DNA from: Prochlorococcus marinus str. MIT 9312
GTDB lineage: Bacteria > Cyanobacteriota > Cyanobacteriia > PCC-6307 > Cyanobiaceae
Direction: 5' to 3'
Length of the DNA: 64,000 nucleotides
NCBI RefSeq assembly: GCF_000012645.1
Contig: NC_007577.1
Coordinates: 1,240,001-1,304,000 of the forward strand
A program made the position numbers and the translations under genes. Numbering within the stretch: position 1 is the first letter of the stretch; every line of letters begins with the position of its first letter. Positions 43,738 to 53,204 of this stretch are shown here, piece by piece. The notes under the pieces are model-generated. The model saw nothing but the letters and a program-made list of their open reading frames with translations, was not told the DNA's origin and did not search any database.

Positions 43738-44250
43738 AAGCCATAAAGAAAAGCAAAGTCCAAAAAAGTGAGCAGCAATAACTTGTGTATTACTGAGCAC
43801 CGATAAAATCTCAAGCCCAGTGATTGGGATATCAGATGTTGCAGTTATCAATTGCCCTGTTGTTTGAGATGATGCTTGTATAAATAGCGCACCCATAAGT
43901 GCTTGATATCCAACTAACCCAAACAAAGTCCCTAGTAAATCAACTACCAAGCCTCTTTTTATTAATTTACTTGTTTGTCCTCTTGAGGGTCTTGCGTTGC
44001 TTGCAATTGCTCTACCAGTTCTAACTATTAACCAACCTTGCCAAAGACTAAAAAGTAGTAAAATTAAAGAAATTGTTGTTAGTGATAGTCCAGGCGTTAA
44101 TCCAAGCTGTCCTTCGCTATTATTTACAACATTTGAAAAAAGCAAAACAGCCGCAACAACAACACCTAAAATGGATTGAACCCAAAAGCGTATCCATCCA
44201 ATACGCCGCATTCCAAATGAGAGCGACTGAAAATCAATTTTGTCAGACAT
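43717..44250 (-). CDS. DUF3611 membrane protein
   Basis: The 177-residue protein has four hydrophobic segments, at about residues 22-40, 55-74, 98-120 and 150-172. [14 protein letters not shown] at the start and [36 protein letters not shown] in two parts are typical of the cyanobacterial and plastid DUF3611 family, linked in plants to chloroplast envelope proteins. The role is not established here. It overlaps surE convergently by 21 bp and is divergent from ribF across 68 bp. Confidence 0.85.
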
Positions 44251-44318
44251 TCATTTGTTTGAATAAACTATAATCTATTCAAATTTGCCATCAAAATCAT
44301 AAAATTGCACGTAATCTT

Positions 44319-45242
44319 TTGATCTCTTTAATATCACCATCTGAAGTTAAGAATCCTACTTCAATAGCAATTGGAAGTTTTGATGGCCTACATGCTGGTC
44401 ACAGAAAATTAATCGAGAGCGTTATTGAAGAAAATCAATATACCCCAACAATTGCGAGCTTCTGGCCTCATCCTAGAGAAATTTTATACAAAGAGACACG
44501 CCTTAGGCTTGATCTCCCCGAAGAAAAACTTCCTATTCTTGAAGATCTCGGGATTGAACAATTAGTTCTAATCCCTTTTGATAAGAAACTATCTAATTTA
44601 AGTGCTGAAAGTTTTGTAAGAGATATTTTGATAAATCAATTACAAGCAAAAAATATTTTTGTAGGTGCTAATTTTAAGTTTGGTTATAGAAGAAGTGGAG
44701 ATGTAAATACCATAAAAAATACGATTAAAAATATGGATATAAAACTAAAAATAACTCCAATTTTAGAAGACAATGAAGGTAGAATTAGTAGCAGCAGAAT
44801 AAGAGATTTATTACTGAACGGTGACCTGAAAAATGCCTACAAAATTCTTAATAGGCCTTATAGTTTTAATGGAAATGTTGTGAGAGGTAAAGGTATTGGG
44901 AAAAGAATAGGATGGCCCACCGCAAATCTTGAAATAGATGGTAGAAAGTTTTTACCAGGAGAAGGAGTCTACGCAGCGTGGACAATTATAGAAAATTCTA
45001 ATCAGAAAATTCCATCTGTTATGAATCTTGGTTCTCAACCAACAATAAATCCATTATTGCCATCTGCAGTTGAAGTTCATCTCATTAACAAAAATATGAA
45101 TCTTTATGGTTTGAATTTATCTGTAGAACCAGTTGAAAAGCTGAGATCTCAAATCCAGTTCCAAAATGTAGATCAACTCTCTAATCAAATTAAAGAAGAT
45201 AGAGATTATGCCCTTAAGGTTTTTAAAAACCATAAAAAATAA
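44319..45242 (+). CDS. ribF: Bifunctional riboflavin kinase/FAD synthetase
   Basis: The N-terminal FAD synthetase (to about residue 180) has SIAIGSFDGLHAGHRKL with the HxGH nucleotide site and ISSSRIRDLL near 155. The C-terminal riboflavin kinase has GIGKRIGWPTANLE near 195 and MNLGSQPTIN. It makes FMN and FAD. The start is a TTG at 44319, as no better codon lies close. thiE starts 7 bp after its stop, so flavin and thiamine cofactor genes are coupled here. Confidence 0.95.
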   Translation: MISLISPSEVKNPTSIAIGSFDGLHAGHRKLIESVIEENQYTPTIASFWPHPREILYKETRLRLDLPEEKLPILEDLGIEQLVLIPFDKKLSNLSAESFVRDILINQLQAKNIFVGANFKFGYRRSGDVNTIKNTIKNMDIKLKITPILEDNEGRISSSRIRDLLLNGDLKNAYKILNRPYSFNGNVVRGKGIGKRIGWPTANLEIDGRKFLPGEGVYAAWTIIENSNQKIPSVMNLGSQPTINPLLPSAVEVHLINKNMNLYGLNLSVEPVEKLRSQIQFQNVDQLSNQIKEDRDYALKVFKNHKK

Positions 45243-45249
45243 GTTTCTA

Positions 45250-46305
45250 ATGCAGAATTCAAGCCCAAAAGAACCTGAAGATTTAAGAATTTTTCAAATT
45301 ATTGATGCAAATCTTGATAGAGCTCGAGAAGGCTTAAGAGTTCTTGAAGATTGGTCAAGATTTGGGTTAGGGGAGAATAATTTTGTAACTAAGATAAAAA
45401 ATTTTAGACAAATTCTAGGTAAAAATCATTTAGAAATTTATAAACAATCCAGGAATTACAATGAGGACAAATGTAAAGGGTTGACTCATCAAGAGCAACT
45501 CAAAAGAAAAGCTCCTAAGCAAATAATAAGTTCCAATGCAGGCAGAGTGCAAGAAGCTTTAAGAGTGATAGAAGAATTCTCAAGACTCCATAATCATGAA
45601 CTTTCAAAAATCGCTTCAGAAATTAGATATGAAATTTATAATCTAGAGATTGACTTGTTAAATTTAAGCAAACGTAAAAAGTCGGATGAAATATTATACA
45701 AAACTCATTTATATGTAATAACAGATCAAAAGAAAAACTTATTAAGAATAATAGAAGATATCTTAATTGCAGGGGTAAAAATTATTCAATATAGATTTAA
45801 AACAGGAACTGATAAAGATAATCTTGAAGAAGCGATTCAGATTAAGAATTTATGTGAAAAATATAATTCATTATTCATCATTAACGATAGGGTTGATATA
45901 GCTATTGCATCAAATGCAGATGGTGTTCATCTCGGACAAGAAGATTTAGACTTAAAAACTGCAAGAAAATTATTAGGGTATTCAAAAATAATTGGCATAA
46001 GCGCAAATAATGAAAATGATATTTCTAACGCTCTTAAAGAAGGTTGTGATTACATAGGAATAGGACCGGTATTTGAAACTTCAACGAAAAAAAACAAAAA
46101 ACCTTTAGGTATTGAAAAGATCAAAACATTAACAAAAGATTTAAATATTCCTTGGTTTGCTATCGGAGGTGTTACGACAAATAATATTTCATTTTTAAAA
46201 AGCCATGGTTTTAAAAAAGTTGCCTTAGTTTCGCAAATAATGAATTCTGAAGATCCGAAAGAAGACGCTATTATGATCTTAAAAGATTTGTCTAATGAAA
46301 ATTAA
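45250..46305 (+). CDS. thiE: Thiamine-phosphate synthase with cyanobacterial N-terminal domain
   Basis: The 351-residue protein has a helical N-terminal domain of about 130 residues (IIDANLDRAREGLRVLEDWSR, and again NAGRVQEALRVIEEFSRL). The ThiE barrel follows, with IQYRFKTG, FIINDRVDIA, GVHLGQEDL, IGPVFETSTKK and AIGGVTTNN. The long N-terminal part is normal in cyanobacteria and absent from enteric ThiE. It joins the pyrimidine and thiazole phosphates. The ATG at 45250, 7 bp after ribF, is preferred to an earlier in-frame ATG at 45208 inside ribF. thiS overlaps its 3' end by 11 bp. Confidence 0.93.
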   Translation: MQNSSPKEPEDLRIFQIIDANLDRAREGLRVLEDWSRFGLGENNFVTKIKNFRQILGKNHLEIYKQSRNYNEDKCKGLTHQEQLKRKAPKQIISSNAGRVQEALRVIEEFSRLHNHELSKIASEIRYEIYNLEIDLLNLSKRKKSDEILYKTHLYVITDQKKNLLRIIEDILIAGVKIIQYRFKTGTDKDNLEEAIQIKNLCEKYNSLFIINDRVDIAIASNADGVHLGQEDLDLKTARKLLGYSKIIGISANNENDISNALKEGCDYIGIGPVFETSTKKNKKPLGIEKIKTLTKDLNIPWFAIGGVTTNNISFLKSHGFKKVALVSQIMNSEDPKEDAIMILKDLSNEN

Positions 46306-46504
46306 GGTAAATGGAGAGGAAAAAAATATTGAACTTGATCAAGAAAATGCTCTACTATCTATAGTGCTAAGTTCCATGGGATATAAACCCAACACAATTG
46401 TTGTTGAATTAAATAATTTAATTATTAATTCAATAAAATGGGGAAAAGTAAAACTTAAAGATGGAGATAATTTAGAAATCGTTTCAATAGTGGGCGGCGG
46501 TTAA
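46295..46504 (+). CDS. thiS: Sulfur carrier protein ThiS
   Basis: A 69-residue ubiquitin-like protein with KIKVNGEEKNI at the start and VSIVGGG at the end. The terminal Gly pair receives sulfur as thiocarboxylate for thiazole synthesis; here an extra Gly is present. It overlaps thiE by 11 bp, ensuring coupled translation. Length and ending are as expected. Confidence 0.92.
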   Translation: MKIKVNGEEKNIELDQENALLSIVLSSMGYKPNTIVVELNNLIINSIKWGKVKLKDGDNLEIVSIVGGG

Positions 46505-46616
46505 AAGATAAAATCTATGTATATTAAAAATCTTCATAATTTTTTAAGTTTAGGCTTGAAACAATAACCAATTTTTTTCTTTTTTCGTTTTATATTCTTA
46601 ATACTTAAATAAAAAA

Positions 46617-46784
46617 ATGAAAGAAAAAATCGATAATAATTCAAGGTCCTTAAAGTGGGAGCAAAATGGGGAGTTGGCCCATAAAGATTTATCTGAGTTG
46701 ATAGAAAGATTAAAAAATGTAGAAAGTGAACATACTTCATCTGAATTGTCTAGGTTAGGGACAAAAGCAAGCATAAAGGATTAA
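46617..46784 (+). CDS. Small hydrophilic protein (55 residues), unidentified
   Basis: An ATG frame of 55 codons encodes a highly charged, helical protein: MKEKIDNNSRSLKWEQNGEL, then SELIERLKNVESEH and LSRLGTKASIKD. It has no membrane part or Cys. The balanced composition is unlike random AT-rich DNA, where Lys, Asn, Ile and Phe dominate. It lies after thiS and before another tiny gene on the same strand. I do not recognise a family, and no strong ribosome binding site is seen. Confidence 0.5.
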   Translation: MKEKIDNNSRSLKWEQNGELAHKDLSELIERLKNVESEHTSSELSRLGTKASIKD

Positions 46785-46851
46785 ATTTGTTACTTAGATC
46801 TTGTTTTTGCAAGAATATGTACCAAATTATAGATACTGAATATAAAAATAA

Positions 46852-46983
46852 ATGCCTAAAAGATTCCCAGAGTGGGTAAACACAGAGGTCGTGATTAAGG
46901 CAATCAAAATGAGAGAAGAAGGGATGCTTTCAAAACAACTCAATTTATGGATAGAAAACCTATTAGAAATCGAAAAAAAGTAA
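46852..46983 (+). CDS. Very small protein (43 residues), unidentified
   Basis: A 43-codon ATG frame encodes MPKRFPEWVNTEVVIKAIKM, then REEGMLSKQLNLWIENLLEI and a basic end. The composition, with two Trp, several Glu and few Asn, looks like a real protein. It may be an amphipathic helical regulator; the form is similar to short plasmid or phage DNA-binding proteins, but that is a guess. It ends 4 bp before the convergent larB stop. No strong ribosome binding site is present. Confidence 0.5.
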   Translation: MPKRFPEWVNTEVVIKAIKMREEGMLSKQLNLWIENLLEIEKK

Positions 46984-46987
46984 GTAT

Positions 46988-47644
46988 TTACGAAATACTT
47001 TTAATAATCCTTAGAGCTGCCATTGCTGCTCCGTAACCATTATCTATATTCATAACTGCAACGCCTGGAGAACAACTTGACAACATACTATTTAAAGCAG
47101 TTTCTCCATTCTTGCTAACGCCGTATCCGACTGAGACTGGTACTGCGATTATTGGTTGCGCCAACAATCCTCCCACCACAGTTGCTAAAGCTCCTTCCAT
47201 CCCAGCACAAACTATTAATACATCGTATTTATTGATTTCTTCTAACTGACTAATTAATCGATGAAGTCCTGCCACTCCAACATCTATAAAAGATTGACAA
47301 TTAACTCCATAGATTTCAAGCGCTAATTGAGCTTCAAGTGTTACAGGCAAATCACTAGAACCGCCTGAAATTATGGCAACTTTTTTATTTGTATTAAGTT
47401 TATTTAGATTTTTGCCAATTATCAGGCATTTTGCTTCTTCATAGAATCGTGCATCATCATAAAAATCTAAAAGATCAATAGCTTTTTCACTATTAATCCT
47501 AGTAATGAAAACAACCTCATTTTTACTTAATACATTTTCAGATAATCTCTTTAATTGATCGATACTCTTATCTTGTCCCCAAATTGCTTCAATGAGTCCA
47601 AGCCTTTCCCTTCTTTGAAAATCAAACCTAATATCTAAATTCAT
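46988..47644 (-). CDS. larB: LarB-type nickel-pincer cofactor carboxylase/hydrolase
   Basis: The 218-residue protein has an N-terminal part (DFQRRERLGLIEAIWGQDKS) and a PurE-like domain with VAIISGGSSDLPVT near residue 87, FIDVGVAGLHRL near 118, VCAGMEGALATVVGGL near 142 and PVSVGYGVS near 167. This order is that of LarB, which carboxylates and opens nicotinic acid adenine dinucleotide for a nickel pincer cofactor. It is not canonical PurE because of the extra N-terminal part. LarC and LarE are not in the window. It overlaps the TIGR03792 gene by 4 bp. Confidence 0.85.
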   Translation of the reverse strand: MNLDIRFDFQRRERLGLIEAIWGQDKSIDQLKRLSENVLSKNEVVFITRINSEKAIDLLDFYDDARFYEEAKCLIIGKNLNKLNTNKKVAIISGGSSDLPVTLEAQLALEIYGVNCQSFIDVGVAGLHRLISQLEEINKYDVLIVCAGMEGALATVVGGLLAQPIIAVPVSVGYGVSKNGETALNSMLSSCSPGVAVMNIDNGYGAAMAALRIIKSIS

Positions 47645-48087
47645 ACTTGCTTATTTAACTCTCCCTCGTAAATCAATTCAAAAGGGTTTTCACTTACATT
47701 TAAATCAGTCTTAACATTATCTTCAAATTTTTCTTGCACTACATTTACTTCTGACATTGGTATGCTTTTCCATAATTTTTTACTTTTCCAATTTACCAAT
47801 ATTAAAGCCTCTTCTTTTTCTTTATCCCAAAATAATTGTCTCCCCAAAAAACCATCTTGAGAAGATAACCAAGGCTCCCAAATTTTTTTTTCAGTCTTTA
47901 ACCATACTTCTTTATATTGAGCAGGAACTTTAAGTCTTAATTCTTCTACGACAAGTTCTTGTTTATAGTTATCCATTGCGATTGCTTCAGTAATATGAGT
48001 ATTAATTTGATTAAGAAAAACAAATAAAGAGAAAAATAAGAAAAAAAAGCTTTTTATTCTCTTTTTAAAATTAGAATTTATTTTCAT
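47641..48087 (-). CDS. TIGR03792-type cyanobacterial protein with signal peptide
   Basis: The 148-residue product begins with a basic stretch and a hydrophobic segment (about residues 12-26) that looks like a signal peptide or anchor. The later [32 protein letters not shown] segment, in parts, and [15 protein letters not shown] match the TIGR03792 family as I know it, found only in cyanobacteria. The function is unknown. The ATG at 48087 overlaps the ispF stop by 4 bp, and its end overlaps larB by 4 bp: a tight three-gene operon. Confidence 0.75.
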   Translation of the reverse strand: MKINSNFKKRIKSFFFLFFSLFVFLNQINTHITEAIAMDNYKQELVVEELRLKVPAQYKEVWLKTEKKIWEPWLSSQDGFLGRQLFWDKEKEEALILVNWKSKKLWKSIPMSEVNVVQEKFEDNVKTDLNVSENPFELIYEGELNKQV

Positions 48088-48587
48088 TCTTTTTTCTCGA
48101 GTAAAACTACAGAGTGACAACTTATTCCTTCTTCTCTACCTTCTGGTCCTAACTTTTCATTCGTAGTTGCTTTTATTCCAATAAAACTATTATCTATTTT
48201 TAGAGTATTAGAGAGATTTTTTTTCATTATTTCAACAAATGGTTTAATTTTTGGTCTTTCAGCAACAAGAACGCTATCAATATTATTTATTTCCCAACCT
48301 TGCTTTCTAACTAAATCAATAACCTTCGATAACAAAATTAGACTATCTACATCTTTCCATTTGTCATCTGAAGGAGGAAAATATTTTCCTATGTCTCCTA
48401 GAGACAATGCTCCTAATAATGCATCCATTATTGAATGAGTTAACACATCTGCATCACTATGACCATCTAACCCCAAATTATCCGGATGTTTTAAATTAAC
48501 TCCACCTATAATAAGTTTTCTTCCTGTTACTAATCTATGAATATCATATCCATTACCAATTCTAAATTTTGGAGTGAAATCGTTCAT
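48084..48587 (-). CDS. ispF: 2-C-methyl-D-erythritol 2,4-cyclodiphosphate synthase
   Basis: The 167-residue enzyme has [12 protein letters not shown] at the start (Asp15 and His17 bind zinc), [22 protein letters not shown] near residue 30, [11 protein letters not shown] near 61 and [17 protein letters not shown] near the end. It makes the cyclodiphosphate of the MEP isoprenoid pathway, feeding carotenoid and chlorophyll side-chain synthesis. It is complete and opens the ispF/TIGR03792/larB operon. The 168 bp in front are AT-rich, with no clear motif. Confidence 0.97.
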   Translation of the reverse strand: MNDFTPKFRIGNGYDIHRLVTGRKLIIGGVNLKHPDNLGLDGHSDADVLTHSIMDALLGALSLGDIGKYFPPSDDKWKDVDSLILLSKVIDLVRKQGWEINNIDSVLVAERPKIKPFVEIMKKNLSNTLKIDNSFIGIKATTNEKLGPEGREEGISCHSVVLLEKKE

Positions 48588-48755
48588 TTTATCCGGTTTT
48601 GTAATCGAAATAAACTCTGTGATTATTCTTTAATTTCTAATAAATTTTTCACAGAAATAATTAATACATAATTACTATTAGCTCAATGTTTTCCAACAAA
48701 AAGAAAATTTATAAAGATAATAATAAATATCATAATTATAAAGATAACCTATTTC

Positions 48756-50003
48756 TTAATCTGTGAAACCTTCAATTGTCTGTTTAGTTGAATAAATACC
48801 CACAAATGGAGCTGTAACTTCTTTAAGAAAAGCGGTTGTTTTTCCTAAAATACTATTTTTAACAGCTATTAAATCATTTTCTTTTAAAAAAGGATTCCTT
48901 TTAGAGCCTCTTTTAGCACTTGCTGAATATGAAATATTTTTCTTTATTACTGTCCCATCTTGCTCGTACCTTATAAGAACAATTTTTCCAGAGAGAGGTT
49001 TGATTGGTCCAGTAAGATCAATCGCATCTGATAATGCAGCTTCAAGTGGAACTTTTACAACTCCAGGACTTTCGACTCTACCAAAAAGACTTACGCTAAT
49101 AAACCTTGGAGAAATACCCGATAAAATGGATTTCGGTATTTGATCTATATCCTTCTTACTTAACTTAGGGAAAAACAAAGTATCTCCATCAAATATACGT
49201 ATATCGTTTGTAGGATCAGATTTGTTTACAAAGGCATTAAAATCAACAATTGCTCTCTTTTTCCCTCCACCTTTTCCAAGAGGTACATCTCTAATAATTT
49301 CAATTCGAGATAAATCAGTTAAGGATGTTATACCACCAGCATTTCTAATAACATCAGAAATGGAAAAAAGATTTTTACTAGGTCTTTTAACCATTATATT
49401 ATTAGAAGATTGATTATTTAATTGTGAAATTTGACCTATTCTCAATTGCTCATTATTGTCTATCAATAAATCAAGATCAGAATTATTATTTTTATCGATC
49501 TTTATAAATGAAGATGAGCGATAAGAAGGGAATTTATAAAAACCGGGATTTCTTAACTCACCTTTAACTAATACTCTAATACTCTTGAAAACTGCGATTC
49601 TTACTTTTATATCTGGCTCAATAAGAAATTCAGAGTATCTTTTTTCTAATAATTTTTTCAACTCGGAAGTAGTCAATCCTCTTACAAAAGTTTCATTTAG
49701 CCTAGGTAAATATAATTCTCCCTCTTTACTAACAGGAAAAATTCCATTTAATTCTTTAGCAGGATAGAATTCTAAATAAATTGAATCGCCAGTATCAATA
49801 ATATAATCCTCTAATTCATTTCTTGAATCTAAGTACTCAATTTCTATTTGATTATTTTTTGTTTTTGGAAAATTAATTTCTGCTTTAGATGCATCAAATA
49901 TAAAAACTGAGAATAAAAAATATATAAAAAACCCTAAAGTCGATTTACTCTTAAAAGAGATAACCCTTAAACCTATATTCTTAAAATTGTTTTGGAGTAG
50001 CAA
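48756..50003 (-). CDS. Polysaccharide export protein (Wza/SLBB family)
   Basis: The 415-residue protein has an N-terminal signal-like hydrophobic segment (about residues 24-40) ending in SKA. A polysaccharide export domain follows: DYIIDTGDSIYLEFYP, FPVSKEGELYLPRLN and a later SLBB-type VLVKGELRNPGFYKFPS. A second SLBB-like part, SVSLFGRVESPGVVKVP, lies near residue 320. No lipobox Cys is evident, so it may not be a lipoprotein. It should form the outer-membrane exit for surface polysaccharide and work with the Wzz-type protein at 31749-33425. The start is a TTG at 50003. Confidence 0.85.
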   Translation of the reverse strand: MLLQNNFKNIGLRVISFKSKSTLGFFIYFLFSVFIFDASKAEINFPKTKNNQIEIEYLDSRNELEDYIIDTGDSIYLEFYPAKELNGIFPVSKEGELYLPRLNETFVRGLTTSELKKLLEKRYSEFLIEPDIKVRIAVFKSIRVLVKGELRNPGFYKFPSYRSSSFIKIDKNNNSDLDLLIDNNEQLRIGQISQLNNQSSNNIMVKRPSKNLFSISDVIRNAGGITSLTDLSRIEIIRDVPLGKGGGKKRAIVDFNAFVNKSDPTNDIRIFDGDTLFFPKLSKKDIDQIPKSILSGISPRFISVSLFGRVESPGVVKVPLEAALSDAIDLTGPIKPLSGKIVLIRYEQDGTVIKKNISYSASAKRGSKRNPFLKENDLIAVKNSILGKTTAFLKEVTAPFVGIYSTKQTIEGFTD

Positions 50004-50127
50004 AATTGATATTTTTTTTAATTATTTTACTATTAATCTAGAAAAATAGAAAATTAATCTTTAGAGATATTTAGAGAAGAATTATTTAATTTATCATCTT
50101 TTTTAAATAATATCTGAAGTAACTTTC

Positions 50128-50865
50128 CTATAAATCCCAGAGCCAATCATCTCCATCATATTCATCGATTGGCAAATCACAAAATTCATTTTTAATTAGA
50201 TCTTTTCTTCTTTTAATTGTTCTTTTTAACATCCGCTCTTCTCTCCAAAGTTCAATTTCTTTATGATTACCATTAATGAGAACATCTGGAACTTTCATAT
50301 CCCTAAAAATTTGAGGTCTAGTATACTGTGGGTGCTCTAATAAAGGTGAGTTATGACTCTCATTAACCAAAGAATCTGGATCCCCAAGTGTTCCTGGCAA
50401 TAATCTGGTCAAACCGTTAATTATTGACAACGCAGGAATTTCTCCTCCAGAAAGTACATAATCTCCTATAGATATCTCCTCATCAGCTAAGCATCTAACC
50501 CTTTCATCAAAACCTTCATATTGACCACAAATAATTATTATTTGATCCAAAGTTGACCATCTCACAAAATCCTTTTGCTTTAAGACTTTACCCTGTGGGG
50601 TCATCAATAAAGTTTTACTTTTAGGAAATTTATTAATTGATTCATGCGCTTTAAAAATAGGGCCAGGTTTTAAGACCATTCCTGCTCCTCCGCCATAAGG
50701 CTTATCGTCTACTTGTCTGTAAGAACCTTCTCCATATTCTCTTAAATCATGTAAATTAACATTAATCAAATTCTTATCTAGAGCTCTTGTTATAACACCT
50801 AAATTCTTAATTAATTCAAAAGCTTTAGGTAATAATGTAATTACATCAATATTAAAACTATTCAT
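50128..50865 (-). CDS. trmD: tRNA (guanine37-N1)-methyltransferase
   Basis: A 245-residue SPOUT enzyme with [11 protein letters not shown] at the start, [15 protein letters not shown] near residue 55, [11 protein letters not shown] near 112, and [11 protein letters not shown] near 132, the trefoil-knot SAM site. [17 protein letters not shown] near 175 is the substrate loop. It methylates G37 in tRNAs and prevents frameshifting. Its start directly follows the era stop with no gap. It is complete and of normal length. Confidence 0.97.
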   Translation of the reverse strand: MNSFNIDVITLLPKAFELIKNLGVITRALDKNLINVNLHDLREYGEGSYRQVDDKPYGGGAGMVLKPGPIFKAHESINKFPKSKTLLMTPQGKVLKQKDFVRWSTLDQIIIICGQYEGFDERVRCLADEEISIGDYVLSGGEIPALSIINGLTRLLPGTLGDPDSLVNESHNSPLLEHPQYTRPQIFRDMKVPDVLINGNHKEIELWREERMLKRTIKRRKDLIKNEFCDLPIDEYDGDDWLWDL

Positions 50866-51777
50866 CTAGAAATCTTCCTCATAACCAAACTCAAGTAGCC
50901 TTGATTCTTTTTTTCTCCAATTTGGAACAACTTTCACAAACAACTCCAAGTAAACTGGGCCATTAATTAATTTTGACATATTTGATCTTGCTGACTGACC
51001 AATAATTTTTAACATTGAGCCTTTCTTTCCAATTAGAATTCCTTTTTGTGTTGATCTTTCAACAATAATAGTGGCCAAAATAGCCGTAAAACTTTTGCCA
51101 TTTTTTCTTTTCATTTCCTCTATCTTCTCAATTCTTACTGCAACACTATGAGGTACTTCTTCTCTTGTATTTATTAATACCTGCTCTCTTACTAAATCAG
51201 ATAATAAATTATCTAATGGTTGGTCGCATATCATATCTTCATCATAAAGTTTTGGTCCCTCTGGAAGAAAAGTAAGTAGCATATTGACTAATTCAGAACA
51301 TCCTTCTCCTTGAGAGGCACTTAAAATTTGAAAATTTCTATTAATTCCAAAAAATTTTCTATATTGATCTAATCGTAACTTCCTGAATTCTTCATTTACC
51401 AAATCCCACTTATTTAATGCAACAATAAATTCAGTTTGATTTGCGACTAAAAAGTTCATTATATATTCATCACCTCTACCAGGCTCTTCACTTGAATCAA
51501 CAACAACAATAACCATATCAACCCCATTAATTGCTGATTTTGCATTTTTTACTAATATTTCTCCAAGGCGATGATGAGGTTTATGAACACCTGGTGTATC
51601 TACAAAAATTATTTGCCCATTTTTTGTAGTAAGTATTCCTTTTAATTTATTTCTAGTAGTTTGCGCTATTGGAGAAGTAATTGTTATTTTTTCTCCAATC
51701 AACTTATTTATTAAAGTAGATTTACCTACGTTTGGCCTTCCTAGTAAAGTTACAAATCCAGATCTATAATTGGCCAA
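50866..51777 (-). CDS. era: GTPase Era
   Basis: The 303-residue protein has the G1 loop GRPNVGKST at residues 13-21, IAQTTRN (G2), VDTPGVHKP (G3) near 59, and ALNKWDL (G4) near 120. A C-terminal KH domain has IGKKGSMLKIIGQSARSNM. It binds 16S rRNA during 30S subunit maturation and links ribosome assembly with growth. trmD begins at the next base, so the two are co-transcribed. It is divergent from the hypothetical gene at 51816 over 38 bp. Confidence 0.97.
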   Translation of the reverse strand: MANYRSGFVTLLGRPNVGKSTLINKLIGEKITITSPIAQTTRNKLKGILTTKNGQIIFVDTPGVHKPHHRLGEILVKNAKSAINGVDMVIVVVDSSEEPGRGDEYIMNFLVANQTEFIVALNKWDLVNEEFRKLRLDQYRKFFGINRNFQILSASQGEGCSELVNMLLTFLPEGPKLYDEDMICDQPLDNLLSDLVREQVLINTREEVPHSVAVRIEKIEEMKRKNGKSFTAILATIIVERSTQKGILIGKKGSMLKIIGQSARSNMSKLINGPVYLELFVKVVPNWRKKESRLLEFGYEEDF

Positions 51778-51815
51778 AGACTTTTAGTGTATCAATAATA
51801 AAATTCTGATCAAAA

Positions 51816-52343
51816 ATGAAAAAAAAAACCATAAATTTAAAAAAAGCTTCGTTTAATCAGGCAATAAATATATCAGCACTATGGTGTAGAGAGTGGGGAG
51901 AAGATTTGCTCAGCGAAGAAGTTTTAGCAGATAGGATAGCAGAGCTAATTAAAACAAAGAATGGACTTAGGGGATTTTTTGCGTACGCTTTATCAGATAA
52001 AGATTGTTTTTTGTTAGATAAACTTCCTTTTTCATTGGTTTTCAAACTTAACGAAGGTGGAGATGAAGTAGTAAAAATAGTAGTAAAAAATTTAATAATG
52101 AGTTCTGCTCAAATTATTGTTCATCGAAGAGAAAATAATCATGAATATGAGATAACATCAGAAAATATTTCCGATAGGTGTAAGGGTATTTTGAGAATGC
52201 TCGATACAAAATTAGTTACAAAGACTATTAATCATTTAATTAAGGACCTAGATAATATGGGAAATAGTTTTGATAATTCAACAAAATATGATTCAAAGCA
52301 AAAGGAATTTATAAAAAAACAAATTCTTGATATTGCCCAATAA
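51816..52343 (+). CDS. Conserved cyanobacterial hypothetical protein
   Basis: The 175-residue protein starts with a basic NLKKASFNQAINISALWCREWGEDLL in two halves and has ISDRCKGILRMLDTKLVTKTINHL in the middle of its C-terminal part. It is soluble and helical with no signal peptide. I do not recognise a named family, but its balanced composition and clear terminator support a real gene. It is divergent from era, which may indicate shared control. No function can be inferred. Confidence 0.6.
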   Translation: MKKKTINLKKASFNQAINISALWCREWGEDLLSEEVLADRIAELIKTKNGLRGFFAYALSDKDCFLLDKLPFSLVFKLNEGGDEVVKIVVKNLIMSSAQIIVHRRENNHEYEITSENISDRCKGILRMLDTKLVTKTINHLIKDLDNMGNSFDNSTKYDSKQKEFIKKQILDIAQ

Positions 52344-52371
52344 AAAAGCGTAGAAAATAATCTACGCTTTT
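52344..52371. terminator. Bidirectional intrinsic terminator
   Basis: An 11-bp perfect stem AAAAGCGTAGA/TCTACGCTTTT encloses the loop AAATAA, directly after the stop of the gene at 51816. A-runs on one side and T-runs on the other make it work in both directions. It serves that gene and the convergent Bax-inhibitor-1-type gene ending at 52395. Confidence 0.85.
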
Positions 52372-52394
52372 AGATAAATATTTAAATATTTGGT

Positions 52395-53132
52395 TTAGTC
52401 TCTTCTTCCTCCGCCTTGAAGTGCAATCATTAATCTCAATATAAAGACGAAAAGGTTTATATAAGTTAGATACATACCTAAAGCCCCTGCCAGGTATTGA
52501 TCATCATTATATCTTCTTGGCATTGTATAGAAATCTACAAAAGACATTGCAACAAATAAGACAGTTCCAAATCCTGCAATTATCAATTCAAGTCCTGAGC
52601 CTCCAAAAACACTTGGAGCAAAGAATCCTCCAATTAATTGGAAAAACATTGCTATGAGCAGACCTATTAGACCGAGGCCAACAACTCCACTTAATGCTTG
52701 ACCAACACTATCGCTCATTCTTTGGCCAGTGTATGAGGCAATCACAAAAGTTATACCCGTAGCTAATGCTGCAGTCCCAACTGAACCGATACCTATTGTT
52801 CCTATTGCTAAAGCAACTATTCCGCTTAAGGTGAATCCGGTTAGTAAACTAAAGCCTGTAAGTAAAGGCAAGGCCTTTGCGTTATTTGCATTATTCGCAG
52901 CGCTTGTTGCTATAAAAAACAAAATCAATTCTGCAATTAAAGCAACTATTGAGAGAGGCTGGAAAAGTCCAGGATTTGTTGCTATGAGTGAAACACCTGC
53001 TAAAACGCCTAAAGAAGTTAGAACCATACCTCCACCAACATATGGTAGAGCTTTTTGAACAACATTAGGTCCAACAATTGAACTAGTTTGTGCTTCACGA
53101 ATAGCTTGATTAAAATTACTACTTGCTGGCAT
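52395..53132 (-). CDS. Bax inhibitor-1/YccA family membrane protein
   Basis: A 245-residue integral membrane protein with seven hydrophobic segments spread from about residue 28 to 238. Typical family elements are the N-terminal soluble helix (residues 1-25), TGFTLSGIVALAIG in the middle, SYTGQRMSDSVG near 135, and MYLTYINLFVFILRLM near the end, with the last charged residues GGGRRD. The family includes YccA, a modulator of FtsH, and calcium leak channels; the precise role here is not known. It is 72 bp downstream of phoH. Confidence 0.9.
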   Translation of the reverse strand: MPASSNFNQAIREAQTSSIVGPNVVQKALPYVGGGMVLTSLGVLAGVSLIATNPGLFQPLSIVALIAELILFFIATSAANNANNAKALPLLTGFSLLTGFTLSGIVALAIGTIGIGSVGTAALATGITFVIASYTGQRMSDSVGQALSGVVGLGLIGLLIAMFFQLIGGFFAPSVFGGSGLELIIAGFGTVLFVAMSFVDFYTMPRRYNDDQYLAGALGMYLTYINLFVFILRLMIALQGGGRRD

Positions 53133-53204
53133 TTTTTTTTTAAATATAATTCTATTCTACTTGATTTTTAAAATTCTAGGGTACGGATCACCAGAGATAC
53201 AAAG

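Noticed and set aside
46534-46740. 68-codon minus-strand frame opposite the small gene at 46617
   Set aside because: It lies antisense to a more protein-like frame and reads as Phe/Leu/Lys-rich low-information sequence.
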